Assembly (NCBI GenBank): GCA_016841905.1
Contig: JAENYF010000022.1
Span: forward strand, 1 to 52,889
Origin: Desulfoscipio geothermicus
Lineage (GTDB): Bacteria; Bacillota; Desulfotomaculia; Desulfotomaculales; Desulfallaceae
Length of the DNA: 52,889 bases
Reading direction: 5' to 3'
Under the pieces are notes generated by a model. It saw nothing but the letters and a program-made list of their open reading frames with translations. It did not search any database and was not told the origin of the DNA. The position numbers were made by a program, and so were the translations under genes. Positions 31,440 through 40,331 of the stretch are shown here, in pieces; position 1 is the stretch's first letter; each line of letters begins with the position of its first letter.

Positions 31440-32990
31440 CTAGATTAATACCGCTACCTCGTCCCGGTCCAGTTTGCCCTTAATTTCGTGCATAGCCTGC
31501 CGGAAGGAGTAGTCCTCACCGGCGGCCCGCTCAATCTGCCGCAACACATCGATTTCCCGACGCATCGTTGAGAAAATATCGCCCTCGTGCAAATTGCAAC
31601 GCTTCTGCAGCTCCTCAAAGGTAGCGTTGTTGTACCAGGCTTCCGCCAGCGGGCCGGGCAATGGTGACCACCGGCAAAGCTGTTCCGGCACCCCTGCGTC
31701 CAGCAGTTCGTTTCTGAGCAGAGCTACATTGTCCATATCATATGCCCCCGGCAAAACAACTTCGTCACGCCCGGGCTCGTAGTCAATACCTGCTAAAATT
31801 GCGGCGGCTTCGGCCGGTACAGCTTCACGCAGGATGCTGGAAAAGACCAGCTCAGTCACCAGTATTTCCTGCACGTGCACGTGCAGTGCAAAAAGCCCCC
31901 GGGGCAGCAGTGTTTTACCCTGGATGAAGCCGAGCTTTTCCAGTAAAGCGCACATGTGATGAAATTCCTGGTGGTAGTCCACGGCAAATTTTTTCAGCTG
32001 CCGGTTACGCCGCACCAGTTCCTTCTTGCGCTCGACAAGGGCGGTGATTTCATCATGGGCATCCCGGCAGTCATGGTGCAGACAGCCCTTGTCAGGCTGG
32101 GCCAAGATGGACTTAATCTCCACAATCCGCCCCGGCACCTTCGGTTTATGCCGACGTTTGCGGTTGCGCAGGCGGTTGAGTTCTTTTTTTAACTTTTCCC
32201 GCAACAGGGGGCAAGTTGGCCCATCTTTATCCGCACAAAAGTTTTTGCGCAAAATGTAGATTTTTTCCTCTATTGCTTTAAGTTCATCAGCCAGAGAAGC
32301 GACTTCCCGGTTGTTCTGATATACCGCCAGGTTCTGGGATAGGTAGCGTTCAATTTCATCATCGGTCTTCCAGTGCAGCAGGCTTAAGGCTGTGTTAGGT
32401 GAAATCACCAGTCGGCCATGCACCGGCTCCACCTTGTCCTCATCAAAAAATCCGGTTTGCTCAGGGAATTTTTCATCTATATTGACATAAACGTGCCCTA
32501 CCTTATCAAAGCCGCGCCGACCTGCCCTGCCGGCCATCTGGAAAAATTCCCGGTTCAGCAGCCCACGATGATTGCGCCCATCCCATTTGCGTGTGGCATC
32601 AAATACCGTACTGGCCGCGGGGAAATTTATCCCCACCGCAAAGGTTTCCGTACAAAAAAGCGCAAAAACCAGCCTGGCCTCGTAAAGAGTTTCCACCAGT
32701 TCCTTCAACGCAGGCGATAAACCGGCGTGATGGTAGCCAATGCCCTGCATCAGCAGACGCCGCAGATGCTTGCGGCGCCCCCCAAATAGCCCGGGAGTAA
32801 CCTGCTCGGCCTTTTCCATTAGCTCAGTTACTCGTTTCTTTTCTTCAGGCAGCAAAAAGTCCCATTCCCGGCTTAATTCCTCGGCCAAAAGCTCGGTGCG
32901 GCCACGGCTGAAGACAAAGTACAGGGTGGGCAGGTGATCCTGGATCGCCTCGATAACCCCCACGCACTTGGCGTTATTTACTAGAGCCAT
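31440..32990 (-). CDS. Ski2-like DEAD/DEAH helicase, C-terminal part (frameshifted from the preceding frame)
   Basis: The C-terminal half of a large helicase. It has the second RecA domain with FCTETFAVGINFPAASTVFD and motif VI FFQMAGRAGRRGFDK, then a coiled segment, a Cys-containing insert (PTCPLL, HHDCRD) and a DSHCT-like C-terminal domain. ATG 32990, with GGGGGGGAG upstream, could allow separate translation; the open frame itself reaches 33017. The upstream half (32974-35289) ends 17 bases into this one in another frame. The break lies at a run of seven G (33000-33006, minus strand). Together they make about 1,290 residues. Confidence 0.8.
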   Translation of the reverse strand: MALVNNAKCVGVIEAIQDHLPTLYFVFSRGRTELLAEELSREWDFLLPEEKKRVTELMEKAEQVTPGLFGGRRKHLRRLLMQGIGYHHAGLSPALKELVETLYEARLVFALFCTETFAVGINFPAASTVFDATRKWDGRNHRGLLNREFFQMAGRAGRRGFDKVGHVYVNIDEKFPEQTGFFDEDKVEPVHGRLVISPNTALSLLHWKTDDEIERYLSQNLAVYQNNREVASLADELKAIEEKIYILRKNFCADKDGPTCPLLREKLKKELNRLRNRKRRHKPKVPGRIVEIKSILAQPDKGCLHHDCRDAHDEITALVERKKELVRRNRQLKKFAVDYHQEFHHMCALLEKLGFIQGKTLLPRGLFALHVHVQEILVTELVFSSILREAVPAEAAAILAGIDYEPGRDEVVLPGAYDMDNVALLRNELLDAGVPEQLCRWSPLPGPLAEAWYNNATFEELQKRCNLHEGDIFSTMRREIDVLRQIERAAGEDYSFRQAMHEIKGKLDRDEVAVLI

Positions 32991-35289
32991 GTTTATTCTC
33001 CCCCCCGCTATTACCATACATATACCGGCTGCGACTGCCTACCTGATGCAGCGCTTCAATTTCATCAATCGCCTCTTCCTCATCCAGTATCTCGTTGTCC
33101 GGGGTTATCCAGTTGATTTCCAGCGGCACTGCCCTACGGTATTCCTCAACTACCAAAACCTGGCTGCCCCGCACTGTTTCAATCCACTGGGCTATTTCAT
33201 GAATATTGGGCACCGTAGCCGACAGGCCCAGAATGCGGATATGCGGCGGTGCGAAGATGATGCTTTCCTCCCAGGCCGTACCCCGCTCCACATCATCCAG
33301 GTAATGCACCTCGTCAAAGATTACATGGGATATATTATCCATCCACTCCGGATTGGCGAAGCACCAGTTGCGGAAAATTTCGGTGGTCATCACCAATAGC
33401 TGCGCCCGCTCATTAACCGATACGTCACCGGTTATAAGGCCCACCCGGTAATGGCCATATTGACGGGCAAAATCACGGTATTTCTGGTTAGACAGGGCTT
33501 TAATGGGAGAGGTGTACACCACCTCCCGGCCTTGCTCTAAAATGCTGTCCACCAGCCGCTCGGCAATCAGTGTTTTACCGGTGCCTGTGGGTGCCGCCAC
33601 CAGCACCGAATGACCTTCAAGCAGAGCGGCAATGGATTTTTGCTGGAATTCATCCAGCAAAAGCGGACCGGAGGGCAGGGCCGCCTCGGATTTACTGCGT
33701 TTGAGGTGCCGCTTTTTGTGCCACACCGGCCGTTCCGAGCTTTGAGCGGGCGTCTCAACCCAGCCGGCCCGGAGGTCGGGCAGGCGGGCCAACAGGTCCT
33801 CCACATCACCCCGGCGTAAAAAGTTAGCGCCCCGCTCCGAACGCCCAGCACTGCGCAGATGCCCTTCCCGGATCAGCTGCCTGATCTGGTCCTGGGTGAT
33901 ACTGAGTATCCTGGCCGCATCGCCGGGCTTGATTTTTTCAGCCCGCCGCAGCAGTCTTTCCATATTGGGGGAACGGTGCAGAGTATCAACGAGGGCACGC
34001 CAGTAGCGGATAATACCCTCCATTTGAAAACCTTGCAAGTGTCCCAGTTCCCATAGGCTGGCGATATCACCAGGGTGCACACCAAGCAGTCGCCCTGCTT
34101 CCCGGGCAGTGTAGGAGTTATCCAGTAGGAAAGCCACCGGCACAGTTGGGCCACCCTTGACGGGTAATTCCAGCCCGGTAAGCTCCTTCAGCTCACGGGC
34201 AATTTTCCCCGGCTCAGCTTTGATGGGCGCGCAAAAAAGCTCCCGCCGTTCTATTTTTAGCTCCACGCAGCCGGCCTGCAGAGCTTCCTGCCGTGCCAAT
34301 TTACGCTCGCGTGGCGCAAAATCCTCCAGTGTAAAAAAAGAACGACCGCCCATCTTCTGTTTTAGTGTGTAATGGACATACGCCAGGATCTCCCGGCGCC
34401 GTAGCTCTTCTGCACCCTCGGGCCGCGTATCCACAGTAACCCTTCCGTCAGGCAGAATCACAAAGGGAGGCTCTTCCCGTCCTTTTTTTATTTGGGCTAC
34501 CAGTTTCTTATGACGCTTGAACATCAGGACAAATTCCTTGCGGCTGATGGGTTCACTGTGGGACAGGTACCGGCCCACCTCATCCCAGGCAGCGTCACTG
34601 TCCGGGTGGGTATAACACCCGCCGGGCAGGCAAACCAAATGGGCCACTGCCTCGGGATGCAATGTTTCACCAAGCAACCGGCTGATTTCCTCCTCGGTAA
34701 GGACTTCATGCTCATCAAGCAAATCATCCACCTGCCGGCGCTGCCGCCGCACCAACTGGCTGTGGGCCCGGGCAGCTTCAGCCCGGCGCTCCAGTTCGGT
34801 CTGCCCAGCCGCTGTAACCCGCATGGTATAGGTATGATCGGGCAGAAGCAGGACATCGGGCATGCCGCCGGGCAGCCTGGCCGGCAGCTCCATCGGCAGC
34901 AGGGATGCCAGCTCCTCACGGGTACGGGGCACCCCATCACCCAGCAGTTCCCGGATCATTTCCTGAGCCTGGATCAATAATCTGGTCTTCAAAATAGGGA
35001 TGTTGGAGGCGATGATCTTCGCCGCCAGCCTTTTTTCACGCCCGACAGGTGCAGCTGCCGCATCCCCAGCACCACCACCGGGGCAGCTCAGGACAACCTC
35101 TTCCGGCGGCCCGCCCTGTGGCCCGGTCACCATCACCTCACCCCGGACAGCCAGGGATTGCAAGGCGCCTGACAGATCATCGAGACGGTTCCCTGCCCGG
35201 TTACATAAATCGGGCAGGCTTGTCGGGCCACCCGCGATTATTTGCTCAAGTAATATTTTTTTTATTTCATCTGTTCTGGCGTTAGCCAA
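32974..35289 (-). CDS. Ski2-like DEAD/DEAH helicase, N-terminal part
   Basis: 771 residues from TTG 35289, which has AGGAG ten bases upstream. The N-terminal 540 residues include several winged-helix/HTH-like pieces. One, RILSITQDQIRQLIREGHLRS with a following RRGDVEDLLARL, resembles an excisionase HTH, and another reads EAGRLLGVHPGDIASLWELG. The first RecA domain follows with Walker A APTGTGKT, TSPIKALSNQKYRDF, DEVH (FDEVHYLDD) and LSATVPN. The end (NSGGENKHGSSK) is out of family and lies just after the G7 run. The real protein likely continues into 31440-32990. Substrate (RNA or DNA) is not evident. Confidence 0.85.
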   Translation of the reverse strand: MANARTDEIKKILLEQIIAGGPTSLPDLCNRAGNRLDDLSGALQSLAVRGEVMVTGPQGGPPEEVVLSCPGGGAGDAAAAPVGREKRLAAKIIASNIPILKTRLLIQAQEMIRELLGDGVPRTREELASLLPMELPARLPGGMPDVLLLPDHTYTMRVTAAGQTELERRAEAARAHSQLVRRQRRQVDDLLDEHEVLTEEEISRLLGETLHPEAVAHLVCLPGGCYTHPDSDAAWDEVGRYLSHSEPISRKEFVLMFKRHKKLVAQIKKGREEPPFVILPDGRVTVDTRPEGAEELRRREILAYVHYTLKQKMGGRSFFTLEDFAPRERKLARQEALQAGCVELKIERRELFCAPIKAEPGKIARELKELTGLELPVKGGPTVPVAFLLDNSYTAREAGRLLGVHPGDIASLWELGHLQGFQMEGIIRYWRALVDTLHRSPNMERLLRRAEKIKPGDAARILSITQDQIRQLIREGHLRSAGRSERGANFLRRGDVEDLLARLPDLRAGWVETPAQSSERPVWHKKRHLKRSKSEAALPSGPLLLDEFQQKSIAALLEGHSVLVAAPTGTGKTLIAERLVDSILEQGREVVYTSPIKALSNQKYRDFARQYGHYRVGLITGDVSVNERAQLLVMTTEIFRNWCFANPEWMDNISHVIFDEVHYLDDVERGTAWEESIIFAPPHIRILGLSATVPNIHEIAQWIETVRGSQVLVVEEYRRAVPLEINWITPDNEILDEEEAIDEIEALHQVGSRSRYMYGNSGGENKHGSSK

Positions 35290-35547
35290 TCTAACAACTC
35301 TCCTGACCACTAATTTTAGCTTACTTTGATAAAAATTGTATGTAAAAACCTCGCCTACACATACATGTACAGATTTATTATATCCGTTCCTCAAGCAATT
35401 ACTACATTAATCCTTGCCATGGACCCGGCGGTTGAACTGCCTGGTACATCAAACTACCCGTTTCACAGATGTTTGTTGGTGACCTGCAGCACTAACCCCG
35501 ATTTTCTTAAACTGCACGCAGCATTTGAGCTGGAGGACTGAACCTGT

Positions 35548-36552
35548 TTACATGACCACGGGTATTTTTTCCCCACACTGCAAACAGGTCCCGCCATCCA
35601 GCTCTCCGACCTGCGTTTGATAGCCCTGCCGGTTAATTAGAATTCTGCCGCAGCCCGGGCAGGTTGTATTGGCAGCTGCCAGCTGAGGGGCATTACCAAG
35701 GTACACAAAACGCAACTGCTGCCGGGCCAAGTCTCTAGCCATCTTCATCGTCTCCTCGGAGGTAGGCGGTAAGTCCAACTTGTAGTTAGGAAAATAACGG
35801 GAAAAATGCAGCGGTATATCCGGGTTTATACCGGCCAGCCAATCCACTAAACGTTTAATTTCCTCCAGGCTGTCGTTTAAGCCGGTGACCAAAAGAGTGG
35901 TGATTTCCAGGTGGCAGTGCCCATAAGCCGCCTCCACCGTACGCAAAACAGGCTCCAGTCGGCCGGCACAGGTCGAGCGATAAAAATCATCGGTAAAAGC
36001 CTTCACATCAATGTTCATAGCGTCAATATATGGCAGCAGGGCTTGCAGCGGCTGTTCATTGACATAGCCATTGGTGACCAGCACATTTTTGAGACCAGCC
36101 GCACGGGCCAGCCCGGCCGTGTCGTACACGTATTCATACCACATGAAAGGCTCCGAGTAAGTATAGGCCAGTCCCACGCAGGGGTAACCGCGCTCCTTTT
36201 GCTGTAAGGCCAGCTCCACCGCCCGCTCCGGCCCCAGGCGGTTAGTCGGCGGGGTCTCCTGGGCAATCTGCCAGTTCTGGCAGAAACCGCAGCGCAAATT
36301 GCAGCCCACCGTGCCCAGGGACAGGATTAGCTGTCCGGGGTAAAAATGGTAGAGCGGTTTTTTTTCAATTGGGTCCAGAGCATAAGATGAGCACTCGGCA
36401 TAATTGGTGGCATAAAGAGCGCCCCCCTCGTTTTCCCGTACCCGGCAAAAGCCCCGTTTGCCCGGGGCAATATTGCATAGCCTGGGACACACTTTACAAT
36501 TAACCTGATCTTCAGGTCCTTTGGTATAAAACATTACCTCGTGCCGCACCAC
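35548..36552 (-). CDS. amrS: AmmeMemoRadiSam system radical SAM enzyme
   Basis: 334 residues. The radical-SAM cluster GCNLRCGFCQNWQIA (Cx3Cx2C) is preceded by a Cys-rich N-terminal segment (NCKVCPRLCNIAPGKRGFCR). It is followed by a C-terminal zinc-ribbon-like unit with CPGCG and CLQCG. The TNGYVNEQPL and IDAMNIDVKAF segments match the AmrS family (once PflA-like). The family forms a conserved trio with AmrB (MEMO) and AmrA (AMMECR1); the reaction is not settled. GTG 36552 follows AAGGAG. It lies 47 bases after the AmrB-AmrA gene on the same strand. Confidence 0.9.
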   Translation of the reverse strand: MVRHEVMFYTKGPEDQVNCKVCPRLCNIAPGKRGFCRVRENEGGALYATNYAECSSYALDPIEKKPLYHFYPGQLILSLGTVGCNLRCGFCQNWQIAQETPPTNRLGPERAVELALQQKERGYPCVGLAYTYSEPFMWYEYVYDTAGLARAAGLKNVLVTNGYVNEQPLQALLPYIDAMNIDVKAFTDDFYRSTCAGRLEPVLRTVEAAYGHCHLEITTLLVTGLNDSLEEIKRLVDWLAGINPDIPLHFSRYFPNYKLDLPPTSEETMKMARDLARQQLRFVYLGNAPQLAAANTTCPGCGRILINRQGYQTQVGELDGGTCLQCGEKIPVVM

Positions 36553-36599
36553 ACCATCTCCTTGTCATGGATAGTAAGCAGTCATACCTTTTGCCAGAC

Positions 36600-38009
36600 C
36601 TAACGATACCGCACAACCTCAAAACGTTCCAGGCGGACTTTTTCTCCCGGACTAATGCCTGCTTTTTGCCTGGCGATCGCCACCTGCTCTTCTACGGCAT
36701 CGATACCCTCCAAATCCGGCAGCAGTAGCCCCCGTCTGCCGCCCGCAGAAACAATCACGCCGTATTTATGGGGATCCAGTTCATCCGTGCCCCGTACAGG
36801 CTCCGGATCGGCTAAGATATCCACCGAAATATCCAACTCCGGCAATTCCTCCGGCTCCACCGGGTAAAAACGGGGATCCCGGATAGCAGCGCTAATGGCA
36901 TTCTCGGCAATCTCCTCAGCAATATTGTTTTGTGTGGGGGCAATGGTGCCGATACAACCTCTCAGCTGACCATGCTTCTTCAGCGATACGAACACCCCCG
37001 CCCGGCGCTCGGCTAATTCCTCCAGCACTCTCTGAGGTTTAAATTCATCCCGCCGGCCATGATAATAGTTCTCCAGCACCTTGCGGGCCAGCTGCACAGG
37101 ATAACTCTCCGCCGCCCTTTTTTGGCTAGCCCGGTCAAGAGCCAGACGCTGGATTTTATCCTGCAGCCGGCGCTGCTCGTCCCGGGCGCCGGGCACCAGG
37201 GAGGCCACCAGGTAGCCGACTCCGAACGGCCCTTCATAAGACAGCACCTCACTGGTTATCTCTACCCCATCCAATGCGCCTAGCATCATAATGATGGACC
37301 GCAGACCGCACTCACCGGCCTGTTCAGCCAGCTCAGGATCAAGCCCGCAAATACCCTCCACATCCCCCGCGCGCACCAACTCGACCAGCAGGTGGTCAAA
37401 ATCCTGGCCGGCTGGATGGTAGCCATTCGGCGCGTCCGAGGTCAACCGGTGGGAAAGATCAGAACTGGCCAGCACAGCCACTTGTTTATTTAATTCCGCC
37501 GCAGCTTCCCGCAGGGCGACCCCGAAGGAATACAGCTGGTAAAAAGGCAGCAGTCCCATCGAGACATGTACAAGGGGAATATGCAGCACACCCGCTTCCC
37601 GGAGGAAATATAGTGGCGCCATGATGCCGTGGTCCAACTCGGTGGTGACACCAAAGCGCTGAGCCAAGGCACTGTCGATACCCGCAACTGTGATATTCTG
37701 CAATCTGGCCGTAGCCTGTATTTTTTGCACCAGAGCCGAATCATTAGCCAGCGCAAAGCGCACCCCGGCAGCATTGAACTGGCCCAGGTTGCCGCTCAGT
37801 TCTTTCTCGGCATTGATCCCAATACCATCGCTGAATACAGTGCCGTGGGGAGAAATCATGACCAGAGTTTCAGCACCGCTTTCACTTAACCGCCGCCCCA
37901 GCTCCAACATCGCTTTTTTAGTATTGGCCACCTCATTATCCCGACCCTGCCCCACCTCAGGTACCATCACCGGTGGGTGAGGACAAATACCGCAAAAAAC
38001 AATCGACAT
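36600..38009 (-). CDS. amrB: AmrB-AmrA fusion (MEMO and AMMECR1 domains)
   Basis: 469 residues from the ATG at 38009; an in-frame upstream extension of 34 residues looks non-native. The N-terminal MEMO/class-III dioxygenase-like domain spans about 1-265 (FCGICPHPPVMVPEVG, VMISPHGTVFSDG, SDLSHRLTSDAPNG). A linker leads to an AMMECR1 domain at about 290-469 (YPVQLARKVLENYY, GVFVSLKKHGQLRGCIGTI, DISVDILADPEPV, GLLLPDLEGIDAVEEQVAIA). Both parts are separate genes in many organisms. With AmrS downstream the whole AmmeMemoRadiSam trio is complete in two genes. Confidence 0.92.
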   Translation of the reverse strand: MSIVFCGICPHPPVMVPEVGQGRDNEVANTKKAMLELGRRLSESGAETLVMISPHGTVFSDGIGINAEKELSGNLGQFNAAGVRFALANDSALVQKIQATARLQNITVAGIDSALAQRFGVTTELDHGIMAPLYFLREAGVLHIPLVHVSMGLLPFYQLYSFGVALREAAAELNKQVAVLASSDLSHRLTSDAPNGYHPAGQDFDHLLVELVRAGDVEGICGLDPELAEQAGECGLRSIIMMLGALDGVEITSEVLSYEGPFGVGYLVASLVPGARDEQRRLQDKIQRLALDRASQKRAAESYPVQLARKVLENYYHGRRDEFKPQRVLEELAERRAGVFVSLKKHGQLRGCIGTIAPTQNNIAEEIAENAISAAIRDPRFYPVEPEELPELDISVDILADPEPVRGTDELDPHKYGVIVSAGGRRGLLLPDLEGIDAVEEQVAIARQKAGISPGEKVRLERFEVVRYR

Positions 38010-38111
38010 AGGTATACCCGCGCCGCAGTCAAGCCGCTGCGGGTAGCTCAACTCCTTCCTTAAATAACTGGTCCTATTATATTGTTCATTTAAGCCCGGT
38101 GTTATATACAA

Positions 38112-38421
38112 AATAACTGCCCACCTGCTAATATACCTCGCTCACAGCCGTGCCACCATGATAATCTGTTGCTGTAAGATCAGTAACTTTACTCCCTCCC
38201 GGCCCGGCTGCTGTTATACTAAAACCATGTTTTTATTCTGTACTACTCTTGATCAAGAAATTTTATACAGCAAGTATTACTTTTGATTTTCGCCAATTAC
38301 CTAGCTAAACCTGCCCGGTTGGCTCAGATAAATTAAATTACCCAACTTTATGACAGCCAGGAAGTTTCTTGAAGAAGGGGAGCGCTACGCTAATGATCAG
38401 CAAGCCCTAGAAGAGGACATT
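38112..38421. other. intergenic stretch with no convincing gene
   Basis: 310 bases between the AmrB-AmrA upstream end and the LysE terminator. A 58-residue plus-strand frame at 38350-38526 reads MTARKFLEEGERYANDQQAL, but it has no ribosome site and runs through the terminator hairpin into the LysE gene. I treat it as non-coding. Confidence 0.5.
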
Positions 38422-38459
38422 AGACAAAAAGACTTCGGAATGCAATTTCCGAAGTCTTT
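38422..38459 (-). terminator. terminator of the LysE gene
   Basis: AAAGACTTCGGAA and its perfect complement (38428-38459) form a 13-base stem with a six-base loop. On the minus strand five Ts follow the closing arm and the LysE stop is 22 bases upstream. Confidence 0.88.
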
Positions 38460-38481
38460 CGCTGTTCCGACACCTCCAGGC

Positions 38482-39138
38482 TTAAGCCAAACCACTATAG
38501 ACAAAATAACTGCCCAGTACCACTAAAAATATCCCGCACACCGCTACGACACCGCGGTAGAATTGTTGATTTAAAAACCTGCGCCCGCCGGCCACTGCCC
38601 CCGAGATAAACCCGTACCAGATGAAATCAGCCAGCAGGTGACCGCTCATAAACGCCAGCAGCCCGGTCGTACCCCTGGCCATTGCGGTGGTGATATAGGC
38701 CAGACCGATCGTAGCCCACCAAATACTCCAGTAAGGGTTAGACAAGCTAACCAGTATGCCTGCCAGTACCGGATGCATCTTGTACCGCTCAGCCACTTGT
38801 TTATCGGCTATTCCCTCAGCCTCAGGTGCCAGCTGCAAGTAAACCCTGCCCCGCCGGGCGTTCCGATACATGGTCCAGCCCAGGTAAATTAAAAAAGCTC
38901 CTCCCGCCAGGGCAATAATAATCTGCACCTGTTCCGCCAGCAAAATTTCGGCTGCTCCCCACAACAGCAGCAGCACCAGCAGAACTTCCAGCAGGGCATG
39001 ACCCACAATTAACAGCGGCCCGGCGATAAAACCGCGCCGAACGACTTCCCCAATGGTCACCGTCATTAGCGGCCCCGGCATGGCTGCGCCGGAAAAGCCA
39101 ACCACCAGCGCAGTTATAAAAATTGCACCTAAGTCCAT
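38482..39138 (-). CDS. LysE/RhtB family exporter
   Basis: 218 residues, six predicted helices. The family hallmark FSGAAMPGPLMTVTI is at residues 15-29; GHALLEVLLVLLL, AGGAFLIYLGWTMYR and VSLSNPYWSIWW follow in order. These proteins export amino acids or metabolites; the substrate is not clear here. ATG 39138 has GGGGGAGTAAAG upstream. Confidence 0.88.
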   Translation of the reverse strand: MDLGAIFITALVVGFSGAAMPGPLMTVTIGEVVRRGFIAGPLLIVGHALLEVLLVLLLLWGAAEILLAEQVQIIIALAGGAFLIYLGWTMYRNARRGRVYLQLAPEAEGIADKQVAERYKMHPVLAGILVSLSNPYWSIWWATIGLAYITTAMARGTTGLLAFMSGHLLADFIWYGFISGAVAGGRRFLNQQFYRGVVAVCGIFLVVLGSYFVYSGLA

Positions 39139-39484
39139 ACCTTTACTCCCCCATAAAATTAGCATAGCTGCTTAATCATACTTGTTAATATGTATATCCA
39201 ATTAAGACCAGCATACCATCTCACAAATTCGCCGGTAAACCTGCTACATTAAGCCAGATATTAATTATAAGCAAAATCTTCACTAAGTAATAGGCTATTA
39301 TGGGCAGAATTTAAATAAATCTTATTAAACCAAACTAATTTATTATTAATACCAATATCTTGATCTGGGAAGCTTGTTTTGCTCTAGCTTAGTAAATTGA
39401 AGGATTTTTTTTGAAAATATAGTAACTATAAAAAAGGGTCTTCTATTCGGGTTAAAATATACTTTATATGAGGAGGTAATAAAC
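39139..39484. other. AT-rich intergenic region between divergent genes
   Basis: 346 bases with no coding frame. AGTAACTAT/ATAGT-type repeats near 39419-39430 and a TAAAATATA element near 39452 probably belong to the promoter of the enoyl-CoA hydratase gene; GAGGAGGT at 39470-39477 is its ribosome site. Confidence 0.5.
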
Positions 39485-40261
39485 ATGGCTTATGCTACTC
39501 TTCTGGTGGACAAAAATGAACACATCGGTATAATCACGTTAAACCGTCCAAAAAATTTAAATACTTTTAATACTGTTATGGCTCAGGAAATTAACCAGGC
39601 CCTGCATGACCTGGAACAAGACGCAGAAACCCGGGTCATCATTATTCAAGGCAGGGGCAAAGCCTTTTGTGCCGGGGTAGACGTAAATGAAATGAGCGGT
39701 AAAAACACGGTGGAACGATTGAACTGGGTTAATTTAATGGGTCAGCTGGGCTTAACCATTGCCTCTATGGGTAAGCCGGTGGTTGCCTCGGTCCAGGATC
39801 TGGCTATAGCCAACGGCACGGGCATAGTGGTAGCGGCTGACCTGGCGATAGCCGCCGAAGGCGCACGTTTTGGCACTACCGCGGTAAACCTCGGCTTGTT
39901 CTGCATGGGACCGGCAGTAGCCCTATCCCGCCATGTAGGCAAGAAAAAAGCGCTGGAAATGCTTTTAACCGGGGAGCTCTTTGACGCTGCGCAAGCTGAG
40001 CGGCTTGGCCTGATCAATAAGGTTGTCCCCCGAGAAGAACTGGAAGCAGAGACCATGCAACTAGCGCAAAAAATTGCCACTCAAAGTCCCCTGGCTGTAC
40101 AAATGGGTAAAAAGTCCTTTTATAAAATGTGCGATTTAGAATACGCTAAAGCCTATGAATTGGTTAATCACCATTTTGCCATCCTGTGCTCTACTGAGGA
40201 TGCCCAGGAAGGGGTCAATGCCTTTTTAGAAAAAAGAACACCACAGTGGAAAATGCGTTAA
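39485..40261 (+). CDS. enoyl-CoA hydratase/isomerase family protein, ECHDC3-like
   Basis: 258-residue crotonase fold. The oxyanion-hole segments are GKAFCAGVDVNEM and ANGTGIVVAADLAIAAEG. The region where true hydratases carry the two catalytic Glu residues reads ARFGTTAVNLGLFCMGPAVAL, which lacks both and resembles human ECHDC3. It is therefore unlikely to be a classical hydratase. ATG 39485 has GAGGAGGT seven bases upstream. It stands 70 bases before the Ca2+ ATPase. Confidence 0.82.
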   Translation: MAYATLLVDKNEHIGIITLNRPKNLNTFNTVMAQEINQALHDLEQDAETRVIIIQGRGKAFCAGVDVNEMSGKNTVERLNWVNLMGQLGLTIASMGKPVVASVQDLAIANGTGIVVAADLAIAAEGARFGTTAVNLGLFCMGPAVALSRHVGKKKALEMLLTGELFDAAQAERLGLINKVVPREELEAETMQLAQKIATQSPLAVQMGKKSFYKMCDLEYAKAYELVNHHFAILCSTEDAQEGVNAFLEKRTPQWKMR

Positions 40262-40331
40262 CACTATATCAAGGTCCTGCTTAAATGAACTACGCCATAT
40301 CGACAGTACCTTATTAGGAGGATCAGAGCAA

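Noticed and set aside
34492..34980. 162-codon plus-strand frame opposite the helicase gene
   Set aside because: Shadow of the helicase N-terminal half; no ribosome site.
38350..38526. 58-residue frame MTARKFLEEGERY...
   Set aside because: No ribosome site, and it runs through the LysE terminator hairpin and into the LysE gene.
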